A DNA stretch of 8,201 nucleotides from contig CALQEM020000154.1 of assembly GCA_943329595.2 (NCBI GenBank), forward strand, positions 1 to 8,201. The letters are read 5' to 3'. Made by a program: the position numbers and the translations under genes. This stretch comes from CAIYMF01 sp943329595. Lineage in GTDB: Bacteria > Actinomycetota > Actinomycetes > S36-B12 > CAIYMF01. The notes below the pieces were generated by a model. That model was not told the DNA's origin. It was given only the letters and a program-made list of their open reading frames with translations, and did not search any database. Of the stretch, positions 1-5,838 are shown piece after piece (positions within the stretch are counted from its first letter, which is position 1; each line of letters begins with the position of its first letter).

Positions 1-1
1 C

Positions 2-391
2 TGCCGTGACCCGCGGCGCGACACCACGATCATCTGCGTGGTCGAGGAGAGCAAGGACGTCATCGCCATCGAGCGCACCCGAGAGTTCCGGGGGCGCTAC
101 CACGTGCTGGGCGGGGCCATCAGCCCCATCGAGGGGGTGGGCCCTGAAGACCTCCGCATCCGCGAACTCATGACTCGCCTCGCCGACGGAACAGTGACCG
201 AGGTCATCCTCGCGACCGACCCCAACCTCGAGGGCGAGGCCACCGCCACCTACCTCGCCCGGCTCATGGGGCCCATGGACGTCGCCGTATCGCGGCTCGC
301 CAGCGGGCTTCCCGTAGGAGGCGACCTCGAGTATGCCGACGAGGTCACGCTCGGCCGCGCATTCGAGGGCCGCCGCCGCATCGAGTTCTAG
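2..391 (+). CDS. recR: Recombination mediator protein RecR, 3' part (5' end outside window)
   Basis: RecR acts with RecO (and RecF) in the cytoplasm to load RecA on gapped single-stranded DNA. The 129 visible residues begin at the last cysteine of the zinc finger (CRDPRRD, compare C-S-N-P-R-R in E. coli RecR). The TOPRIM domain follows, with VVEESKDV, the Gly-rich VLGGAISPIEGVGP and the hallmark ILATDPNLEGEATATYL. The Walker-B-like C-terminal segment (ASGLPVGGDLEYADEVTL) is intact and the protein ends RRRIEF, matching the family's usual end. About 70 N-terminal residues (helix-hairpin-helix and the first zinc cysteines) should lie upstream, since the family is about 200 residues. The frame is open to the window edge. 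RecR upstream of ask-asd is a known actinobacterial neighbourhood. No T-rich terminator follows it, and 147 bases separate it from the next start I accept. The identification is secure. Confidence 0.97.
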   Translation, partial: CRDPRRDTTIICVVEESKDVIAIERTREFRGRYHVLGGAISPIEGVGPEDLRIRELMTRLADGTVTEVILATDPNLEGEATATYLARLMGPMDVAVSRLASGLPVGGDLEYADEVTLGRAFEGRRRIEF

Positions 392-489
392 TTCGCCTCA
401 GATGTCGGGCTGAGCGGGACAGGGCGGAGTTGGGCGGCGCGAGGGTGTGGTCCGCGTACACGAGGGGTCTGTGTCACCAGTTCATGCGC

Positions 490-495
490 TATCGT
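490..495 (+). promoter_or_regulatory. Possible -10 box (TATCGT) for the small ABM-like gene
   Basis: TATCGT fits the actinobacterial TAnnnT -10 pattern and lies 43 bases before the accepted start at 539. No convincing -35 hexamer stands 16-18 bases upstream, so this is a weak candidate. The 392-538 gap shows no other gene. Confidence 0.25.
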
Positions 496-504
496 CCGAA
501 TGTC

Positions 505-521
505 TCGCCCGCCCAGGGCGA
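505..521 (+). promoter_or_regulatory. Perfect 6-bp hairpin in the leader of the ABM-like gene
   Basis: TCGCCC (505-510) pairs exactly with GGGCGA (516-521) around a 5-base loop GCCCA. It ends 17 bases before the ATG at 539 and is followed by AAAGAATGG (523-531), a weak Shine-Dalgarno-like stretch. No T run follows, so it is unlikely to be a terminator for recR. It could shape the 5' leader of the next gene, but it may also be chance pairing in GC-rich DNA. Confidence 0.35.
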
Positions 522-538
522 CAAAGAATGGACACCAC

Positions 539-844
539 ATGAATCACCTGCGGATTGCCACGTACGACGTGCTTCACGGCACTGTTGCCGACGTTAAAAA
601 CCTCGTCGTGGCTCCCGGGGGCGCTCTCGACATCTTCAAGGCCCAGCCCGGATTCCAGGCCTCCTCGCTCATCGAGGTAGACCCGGTCACGCTCATCGCG
701 GTGAGCGTGTGGGAGACGCACGCCGAGGCCGAGGCCGCGGTGACCGCCGCCGCCGTATGGGTTTCCCAGCACCTCGACGGTCGCATTCACCGCACGTCGA
801 ATTCCGTGGGAGAAGCACTCTTCTGGGAAGGCGTCGCGAAGTAG
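539..844 (+). CDS. Small protein, probable antibiotic biosynthesis monooxygenase (ABM)-like fold
   Basis: The product is 101 residues with no signal peptide or membrane segment, so it should be cytosolic. The pattern looks like the ABM/dimeric alpha-beta barrel fold. A first strand (RIATYDVLHGT) is followed by a helix and loop (DIFKAQPGFQASSLIEVD). Then come a strand ending in the typical VSVWETHAEAEAAVTAA (strand followed by helix) and a last strand (GEALFWEGVAK). Members range from quinone monooxygenases to heme-degrading enzymes and many of unknown role, so no reaction can be assigned. I chose the ATG at 539 because AAAGAATGG (523-531) sits 7 bases before it and the fold begins right after it. 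An in-frame ATG at 500 would add 13 Arg/Gly-rich residues without a ribosome site. It sits alone between recR and ask, closed by a strong terminator, so it is probably its own transcription unit. I am sure it is a gene, moderately sure of the fold. Confidence 0.8.
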   Translation: MNHLRIATYDVLHGTVADVKNLVVAPGGALDIFKAQPGFQASSLIEVDPVTLIAVSVWETHAEAEAAVTAAAVWVSQHLDGRIHRTSNSVGEALFWEGVAK

Positions 845-858
845 TCGCGAAGCTTCTG

Positions 859-893
859 GCCCTGCCCGACCTCGCGTTGGGCAGGGCTTTTCC
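859..893 (+). terminator. Rho-independent terminator after the ABM-like gene
   Basis: GCCCTGCCC (859-867) pairs perfectly with GGGCAGGGC (879-887) over 9 bp with an 11-base loop, followed directly by TTTTCC. It starts 14 bases after the stop codon at 844. This is the clearest intrinsic terminator in the window, and it isolates ask-asd from upstream transcription. Confidence 0.9.
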
Positions 894-928
894 ATGTCGG
901 GGCACCTGTCCCCTGAATAAGCTGGCCG

Positions 929-968
929 GATCACCGGTAACGGGTCCCGGTGTCCGTCAGTGGTGATC
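929..968. repeat. Nested, mutually exclusive inverted repeats upstream of ask
   Basis: The outer arms are GATCACC (929-935) and GGTGATC (962-968), a perfect 7-bp inverted repeat. A second pair, CACCGG (932-937) and CCGGTG (947-952), shares the left-hand CACC, so both pairings cannot form in the same molecule. They lie between the terminator at 893 and the tandem repeats at 977. If transcription of ask starts near 1053 they are DNA operator candidates. If it starts near 930 or before, they could be competing RNA hairpins. No function is proven. Confidence 0.4.
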
Positions 969-976
969 TGGGAAGT

Positions 977-1009
977 TTCTGCGGATCTTCTGCGCACCTT
1001 CTGCGCATC
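977..1009 (+). repeat. Three 11-bp tandem repeats (TTCTGCGSAYC) upstream of ask
   Basis: Units are TTCTGCGGATC (977-987), TTCTGCGCACC (988-998) and TTCTGCGCATC (999-1009). The TTCTGCG core is identical in all three and the period is exactly 11 bp. One helical turn per unit would place the same face of the DNA towards a bound protein. The array ends 32 bases before a possible -10 box and 73 bases before the ask start, a fitting place for a regulator's binding sites. The regulator is unknown. Confidence 0.6.
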
Positions 1010-1041
1010 GGGGCGAGTGCGATGCCACGGGAAGGTCCCGA

Positions 1042-1047
1042 TAGGCT
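1042..1047 (+). promoter_or_regulatory. Possible -10 box (TAGGCT) for the ask-asd operon
   Basis: TAGGCT, in the context GATAGGCTGTTA, fits TAnnnT and lies 35 bases before the ask ATG. This would give a leader of about 30 bases that includes the ribosome site. The -35 region (about 1017-1024, GTGCGATG) is poor, so it may need an activator or an extended -10. This is a candidate only. Confidence 0.35.
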
Positions 1048-1069
1048 GTTACCTCCGCCGCTCGATCTC

Positions 1070-1075
1070 GAGGAG
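1070..1075 (+). promoter_or_regulatory. Ribosome binding site of ask (GAGGAG)
   Basis: GAGGAG ends 7 bases before ATG 1083. It decides the start: the frame is open back to a GTG at 960, but that would add 41 residues with no family resemblance and no ribosome site. Confidence 0.85.
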
Positions 1076-1082
1076 TTTCGCC

Positions 1083-2387
1083 ATGGGCCTTATCGTCCAG
1101 AAGTACGGCGGTTCCTCGGTGGCCAACGCCGAGAGCGTGCGCCGGGTTGCCCGGCGCATCGTCGATACCGCGGCGGCCGGAAATCAGGTGGTGGTCGTGG
1201 TTTCGGCCATGGGCGACACCACCGACGAGTTGCTCGAACTCGCCGAGCAGGTATCGCCTGTGCCCCCGGCCCGAGAACTCGACATGTTGCTCACCGCGGG
1301 CGAGCGCATCTCGATGGCGCTGCTCGCGATGGCGATTTCCGACCTGGGGGCGGTGGCGCGCTCGTACACCGGAAGCCAGGCCGGACTCATCACCGATGCC
1401 GCCCACGGTCGGGCGCGCATCATCGACGTCACCCCGGGCCGTATCCGTGCGGCTCTCGATGAGGGGGCCATCCCCATCGTCGCTGGCTTCCAGGGGGTAG
1501 CCCAGGACACCAAGGACATCACCACCCTCGGACGCGGGGGCTCCGACACCACCGCGGTGGCCCTTGCGGCGGCTCTCGAGGCCGACGTGTGCGAGATCTA
1601 CACCGACGTCGACGGAGTCTTCAGCGCCGACCCGCGGTTCGTCCCCCTGGCGCGCAAGCAGCAGGTACTCACGTACGAGGAGATGCTCGAACTGGCCGCC
1701 AGTGGCGCCAAGGTGCTGCACCTCCGATGCGTCGAGTACGCACGACGTTGTGCCCTCCCGATCCATGTGCGCTCGTCGTTCTCGCCCCTCAACGGAACGT
1801 GGGTCGTGTCCGACCCTGCGAACCTGCCGGCGATCGCTGCGGCGGCGCTGGCCCAGACGAATGGAGATACCCCCGTGGAGCAGCCGATCATTGCCGGAGT
1901 GGCGCACGACATGGGCGACGCCAAGATCACCGTTGTCGGCGTTCCCGACCGACCCGGAGAGGCTGCCGCAATCTTTCAGGCCGTGGCCGATGCCGAGGTC
2001 AACATCGACATGATCGTGCAAAACGTGTCGGAAGACGGACGCACCGACGTCACCTTCACCACGCCGAAGGCCTCAGCAGCCAAGGCGCTCGCCGCACTAA
2101 CCGCCCTGCAGTCGGAGATCGGCTTCGAGCGTCTTGCCAGTGACGAGGACATCGCCAAGGTGTCGCTGATCGGGGCCGGAATGCGCTCGCACCCGGGTGT
2201 GTCGGCCACCTTCTTCCGGGCCATTGCCGACGCTGGAGTGAACGTGCAGATGATCTCGACCTCGGAGATTCGCATCTCGATTGTCACGGCGGCAGCCGAT
2301 GCGCAGAAGGCCGCGCAGGCAGTGCACGCGGCCTTCGGACTCGACTCCGATGGCGAAGCGGTCGTGTACGCGGGGACGGGTCGATGA
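1083..2387 (+). CDS. ask: Aspartate kinase (aspartokinase), lysine/threonine-regulated type
   Basis: Phosphorylates L-aspartate with ATP to aspartyl-4-phosphate, the committed step to lysine/diaminopimelate, threonine, methionine and isoleucine. 434 residues, close to the usual 420. The amino-acid-kinase domain begins with the signature KYGGSS (residues 7-12). It contains LLTAGERISMALL, the GFQGV loop, TTLGRGGSDTTA (147-158) and YTDVDGVFSADPR (173-185). Two ACT domains follow from about residue 268: NIDMIVQNVS (307-316) in the first, and KVSLIGAGMRSHPGV and ISTSEIRISI in the second. Residues aligning with C. glutamicum LysC Ser301, Thr308 and Thr311, known feedback sites, are kept as Ser316, Thr321 and Thr324, so concerted lysine plus threonine inhibition is expected (inference). 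The loop between Ser316 and Thr321 is two residues shorter than in C. glutamicum. Its TGA overlaps the asd ATG (ATGA), coupling the two. Confidence 0.98.
   Translation: MGLIVQKYGGSSVANAESVRRVARRIVDTAAAGNQVVVVVSAMGDTTDELLELAEQVSPVPPARELDMLLTAGERISMALLAMAISDLGAVARSYTGSQAGLITDAAHGRARIIDVTPGRIRAALDEGAIPIVAGFQGVAQDTKDITTLGRGGSDTTAVALAAALEADVCEIYTDVDGVFSADPRFVPLARKQQVLTYEEMLELAASGAKVLHLRCVEYARRCALPIHVRSSFSPLNGTWVVSDPANLPAIAAAALAQTNGDTPVEQPIIAGVAHDMGDAKITVVGVPDRPGEAAAIFQAVADAEVNIDMIVQNVSEDGRTDVTFTTPKASAAKALAALTALQSEIGFERLASDEDIAKVSLIGAGMRSHPGVSATFFRAIADAGVNVQMISTSEIRISIVTAAADAQKAAQAVHAAFGLDSDGEAVVYAGTGR
1875..2387 (+). other. Internal in-frame start: aspartokinase beta (regulatory) subunit
   Basis: A GTG at 1875-1877 is in frame with ask (codon 265) and is preceded by GGAG (1863-1866) with an 8-base spacer. 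Translation from here gives 170 residues beginning MEQPIIAGVAHD, which is both ACT domains. In C. glutamicum the LysC beta subunit starts at the equivalent point (MEEAVLTGVATD) with about 172 residues, and alpha2beta2 enzymes are established in Corynebacterium and Bacillus. What is seen is the start codon, ribosome site, position and length. That both products are made here is inference. Confidence 0.7.
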
Positions 2388-3430
2388 AGAACCCGCCCGT
2401 CGTCGCGGTGGTGGGCGCCACCGGCCAGGTGGGCGGCGTGATGCGCCACCTGCTCGACCAGCGTGACCTGCCCATGGCCAGCTTGCGACTCTTGGCGTCT
2501 GCTCGATCGGCGGGCTCAACGCTGTCGTGGCGCGGTGCCGAGATTGTGATCGAGGATGCAGCGACCGCCGACCTCAGTGGCATCGACATCGCCCTCTTCT
2601 CGGCGGGAGGCGCCACCTCGAAGGCCCTCGCGCCCCTGTTCGCAGCCGCGGGAGCGATTGTGATCGACAACTCGTCGGCCTTCCGTATGGACCCCGACGT
2701 GCCGCTCGTGGTCAGCGAGGTCAATCCCGAGGCCCTCAACAGCATCCCGAAGGGCATCGTCGCCAACCCGAACTGCACCACCATGGCCGCGATGCCGGTG
2801 CTCATGCCGCTGCACCGCGAGGCCGGGCTTCGTAGGCTCGTCATCAGCTCGTACCAGGCGGTGTCAGGAAGCGGTCTCGCCGGCGTCGACGAATTGGCCC
2901 TTCAGGTCAGGGCCGCAGTGACACAGGACTTCACCGCTCTGGCACATGATGGCTCGTCCGTAACGATGCCCGCGCCCAGCAAGTATGTGCGGCCGATCGC
3001 GTTCAACGTCATTCCCCTGGCCGGAAGTGTGGTCGACGACGGCTCGCTCGAGACCGACGAGGAGCAGAAACTGCGCAACGAGAGTCGCAAAATTCTCGGT
3101 GTCCCCGATCTGCTCGTGTCCGGAACATGCGTTCGCGTGCCGGTATTCAGCGGTCACTCCCTCAGCATCAATGCTGAGTTCGAGCGCTCGATTTCGGCCG
3201 CGCGGGCCATGGAAATTCTGGGTTCGGCCGCGGGCGTGGTGCTGACTGACGTGCCCACGCCTCTTCAGGCCGCTGGCGCCGACCCGTCGTTCGTCGGACG
3301 AATCCGCAGCGACTCAAGCGTTGCCGACGGTCGCGGGCTCGCGCTGTTCGTCAGCAACGACAACCTGCGCAAGGGTGCTGCGCTTAATGCCGTTCAGATC
3401 GCTGAACTGCTCGTGGCCCGCGGGCGCTAG
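2384..3430 (+). CDS. asd: Aspartate-semialdehyde dehydrogenase
   Basis: Reduces aspartyl-4-phosphate with NADPH to aspartate-4-semialdehyde, the branch metabolite for diaminopimelate/lysine and homoserine. Length is 348 residues, normal for the family. The N-terminal Rossmann fold shows VVGATGQVGG (residues 9-18) and ALFSAGG. The catalytic cysteine is Cys131 in NPNCTTMAA. The catalytic domain continues with SSYQAVSGSG (Gln158), the NVIPLAGSVVDDG segment, EEQKLRNESRKIL, and the substrate-binding Arg251 and catalytic His258 in TCVRVPVFSGHS. All expected catalytic residues are present. The ATG overlaps the ask stop by 4 bases (ATGA), so translation is probably coupled. A G-rich stretch GGGGACGGG just upstream could serve as ribosome site. 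Expression should follow the ask promoter, and no other promoter is needed. Confidence 0.98.
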   Translation: MKNPPVVAVVGATGQVGGVMRHLLDQRDLPMASLRLLASARSAGSTLSWRGAEIVIEDAATADLSGIDIALFSAGGATSKALAPLFAAAGAIVIDNSSAFRMDPDVPLVVSEVNPEALNSIPKGIVANPNCTTMAAMPVLMPLHREAGLRRLVISSYQAVSGSGLAGVDELALQVRAAVTQDFTALAHDGSSVTMPAPSKYVRPIAFNVIPLAGSVVDDGSLETDEEQKLRNESRKILGVPDLLVSGTCVRVPVFSGHSLSINAEFERSISAARAMEILGSAAGVVLTDVPTPLQAAGADPSFVGRIRSDSSVADGRGLALFVSNDNLRKGAALNAVQIAELLVARGR

Positions 3431-3461
3431 CCGCCGGCACGACACCGGGGGTGGTGCTCCC

Positions 3462-3522
3462 ACGCCCTCGACGAGGTGGGCGTCAGCAGTCTCTCCCCGT
3501 GCCTCATGCGAGGGTTGGGGAG
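3462..3522 (+). terminator. Possible T-less terminator hairpins after asd
   Basis: Two stem-loops stand in the 125-base gap after asd. One is ACGCCC/GGGCGT (3462-3467 with 3478-3483). The other is a longer one in which CTCCCC (3493-3498) pairs with GGGGAG (3517-3522), with an inner CCTC/GAGG stem (3502-3505, 3510-3513) closing a 4-base loop ATGC and a 3x3 internal loop between the stems. Neither is followed by a T run, so a role as terminator is plausible for a high-G+C organism but unproven. Confidence 0.35.
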
Positions 3523-3555
3523 CGGTGCCGCCTCGTGACGTGCTAGACCTGCGCC

Positions 3556-5838
3556 ATGGCCGTCGACCTCCGTTCGCGCTGGCGCTCAGAGGCCACCGCT
3601 CAGCACAGGGCCGACGAGGCGACCCTGCGGCGGCGTGGCGGTTTCGACGCCGACTGGTACTGCGCTGTGATCGAGCGGTCGTTCAACAGGCGGGGAGCGC
3701 TGAGGCACTACCTCCTTGTGGGTGCGGCGCAAGGAATCCCGCCGCATCCTCTCTTCGACGCCCACCACTTCGTTGAGTCGGGCGGGACCGTGCCCGACGG
3801 AGTCGATGCCTTCGCCCACTACCTACGCACTCCCGAGCAGTGGAGGGTGTCCACTCACGGACTGTTCGACACGGGCCAGTACGTCGACCGTGAGCCGGCC
3901 TCGCTGAAATCGAGGGGAGGGCCGCCGCAGCACTACCTGCGACACGGGCTTCCGCGCGGTGTTCCTCCTCACGACCTGTGGCCGACCCCCTCAACCTTCC
4001 TCGACTGTCTCACCCGATGGGTCCGTGCGTGGTCGGGCATCGGAGCGGTGGCACCGGTGGAGCCGAGCCTGGACCCCGGGACCGTGCTCGTGCTGGTGCG
4101 TCGGGGCGGGCGAGTTGCCCGGGTGCGCACTCTGGTGGCGAGCCTGGAGGAAGTACGACGACCGTCGGACCCCGCTCTCGACTGCTGGCTCACCACGGCG
4201 GGCCTGCCACTCGCCGCGTCACTGCGGTTAGCCGCCATCGCAGAGTCGAGCGACGTGGTGCAGGTGCTGGTCGAGCCAGAGCAGGCCACGTGGCAGGAGT
4301 CATGGGAGTCGATCGCGAGGGCCTCAGCGGCCAGGCTGGTGGTGGTCCTCGACCCCGACGTGCTGGTGCGTCCGGGCTGGCTCTCCCCCCTCGTCGGCGC
4401 ACTTGAGTCACCCACGGTCGCGGCGGCGGCGGCGGTCGTGATGGACCGCGGTGGTTCGGTGCGGTCAGCCGGAGTGACGTTCTGCGCGGTCGACGGCTCC
4501 CCTCAGATGGTGCTCGGGGGGTTCGCGGCAGAGGATGTTCCGAGCCCGGAATTCATTGAGGTGTCGGCTCTCTCGGGCGGCGCCGTCGCGCTGCGGCGTG
4601 ATGACCTGCTGGCGACCGGCCGATTCAACCTGCGGCTTCGCGGGGGACTTCAGTTGGCAGACTTCACGCTCCGGCTGGCCGAGGGTGCCATGGCGAGGTC
4701 GCTCGTGGTCGTGCCCGAGTCGCGGGTCGTGTTCTGGGGCGAGGCGGATGGCGATTCGCTCGTGTCGCGCCCCATGGACCTCTCGCGGTTCATGGCGAGG
4801 TGGGCAAACCGAGTGCCGAGGCTCGACGAGCGGGTCTGGCGGATGCTCGGCTGGAGCCTCACCCATGAGCCGGACGTCGGCCAGCGACCCCTCGCAGGTC
4901 ATGCCCTGAGTCGTCTGCGTGAGGCGAAGAGCAGTGCGCTGCGTTGGGCGATCAAGAATCCTGCGCCGCCCTTTGACCGTGGCGAGCGATGGGGTGATAC
5001 TCACTTCGCACGAGATCTCGCGGCGGCCCTCCGACGCCTCGGCGAGGAGGTCGTCATCGATGCTGCACCGGCATTCGACCGGTCGGCCGCCAGCATCGAC
5101 AACGTGGCGCTGCTGGTGCGCGGCATTCGGCCGTGGACTCCGACACACTCCCAGGTGTCGCTGCTCTGGGTGATCTCCCACCCCGACGAGGTGCTGGCGG
5201 CGGAGGCGGGCACCTTTGACCGCGTGCTCGCGGCGAGTGCTCACTGGGGTGCTGAACTGGGGGCTTCGATGCTGCTGCAGGCCACCGACCCAGCCCTGTT
5301 CCACCCTGATATGGCCGCCCCCGACTCCGGTCCCGAGGTGCTGTTCGTCGGAGGGGCGCGGGCCAGTGGCCGTCCGATGGTCGAGTGGGCGGTGGAGGCG
5401 GGGCTGCCCCTCGCGGTCTATGGGCCCGGGTGGGAGGACCTGCTGCCCGAGGGGGCGTGGCGTGGGTCGTACGTCGAGCACGACCGCCTGGGGGCGCTCT
5501 ATCGCTCAGCCGGACTCGTGCTCTGCGATCACTGGTCCGACATGGCCGAGCAGGGTTTCGTGTCGAATCGACTCTTCGATGTGCTGGCCGCCGGGGGCCG
5601 GGCCGTGAGTGATCCAGTGAGCGGGCTTCATGCGGTGGCACCGGACGTGCCGGTGGTGTCCGGTGCCGAGGAACTACGCGCGGTGTACGAGGCCGATCGA
5701 GTCAGCCTGTTCGGCGACGACGTCGCGGTACGCGCCCGAGCCGCCCACGTTGCCGCGCTGCACTCCTTCGACGCCCGTGCCCGTGTGCTCATTGATGCCG
5801 TGGCCTCGGTGCGGGAGGCGCGTGCTGGCCGGTCCTAG
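3556..5838 (+). CDS. Multidomain glycosyltransferase: HYL-type repeats + GT2-like + CgeB-like GT-B domain
   Basis: A 760-residue protein with no signal peptide or membrane segment, so probably cytoplasmic, making surface glycan. Residues 30-142 hold three repeats of 37 residues (FD...HYL...G...P.HPLFD), a module seen on some bacterial polysaccharide glycosyltransferases. Residues about 176-395 resemble GT2: DPD at 266-268 followed by VLVRPGWL, and SGGAVALRRDDLLATGRFN. The usual nucleotide-binding DDGS-like motif and the Glu-Asp of GG-x-E-D are not visible (Gln366-Leu367 instead). Residues about 466-755 are a CgeB-like GT-B domain: GERWGDTHFARDLAAALRRLG near the start and DHWSDMAEQGFVSNRLFDVLAAGG around 658-681. 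The start is fixed by an in-frame TAG at 3544, only 12 bases upstream, yet no Shine-Dalgarno is visible. Its stop lies in the CTAG shared with the convergent gene. Donor sugar and acceptor are unknown. The domain calls rest on motif memory. Confidence 0.88.
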   Translation: MAVDLRSRWRSEATAQHRADEATLRRRGGFDADWYCAVIERSFNRRGALRHYLLVGAAQGIPPHPLFDAHHFVESGGTVPDGVDAFAHYLRTPEQWRVSTHGLFDTGQYVDREPASLKSRGGPPQHYLRHGLPRGVPPHDLWPTPSTFLDCLTRWVRAWSGIGAVAPVEPSLDPGTVLVLVRRGGRVARVRTLVASLEEVRRPSDPALDCWLTTAGLPLAASLRLAAIAESSDVVQVLVEPEQATWQESWESIARASAARLVVVLDPDVLVRPGWLSPLVGALESPTVAAAAAVVMDRGGSVRSAGVTFCAVDGSPQMVLGGFAAEDVPSPEFIEVSALSGGAVALRRDDLLATGRFNLRLRGGLQLADFTLRLAEGAMARSLVVVPESRVVFWGEADGDSLVSRPMDLSRFMARWANRVPRLDERVWRMLGWSLTHEPDVGQRPLAGHALSRLREAKSSALRWAIKNPAPPFDRGERWGDTHFARDLAAALRRLGEEVVIDAAPAFDRSAASIDNVALLVRGIRPWTPTHSQVSLLWVISHPDEVLAAEAGTFDRVLAASAHWGAELGASMLLQATDPALFHPDMAAPDSGPEVLFVGGARASGRPMVEWAVEAGLPLAVYGPGWEDLLPEGAWRGSYVEHDRLGALYRSAGLVLCDHWSDMAEQGFVSNRLFDVLAAGGRAVSDPVSGLHAVAPDVPVVSGAEELRAVYEADRVSLFGDDVAVRARAAHVAALHSFDARARVLIDAVASVREARAGRS
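3643..3981 (+). repeat. Three 37-residue protein repeats in the multidomain glycosyltransferase
   Basis: FD occurs at residues 30, 67 and 104, exactly 37 apart. HYL occurs at 51, 88 and 126. Repeats one and three also share G-x(4)-P-P-H (G56/G131, PPH 62-64/137-139), and junctions read PLFDA and GLFDT. The second copy is the most diverged, with TPEQWRVSTHG in place of the G-x-x-x-G-x-PPH turn. The DNA itself is not repetitive, so the duplication is old. Confidence 0.8.

Noticed and set aside
960..1082. GTG 960 as an upstream start for ask
   Set aside because: It adds 41 residues without family resemblance and runs through the repeats and promoter region. GAGGAG and the canonical N-terminus fix the start at 1083.
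957..2021. 354-codon open frame antisense to ask
   Set aside because: His/Arg/Gly-rich shadow translation opposite a gene with full family motifs. Long antisense frames are expected in high-G+C codon usage, and no ribosome site or family resemblance is seen.
4465..5481. 338-codon open frame antisense to the multidomain glycosyltransferase
   Set aside because: Low-complexity composition with no recognisable fold. The plus-strand frame carries clear glycosyltransferase motifs.
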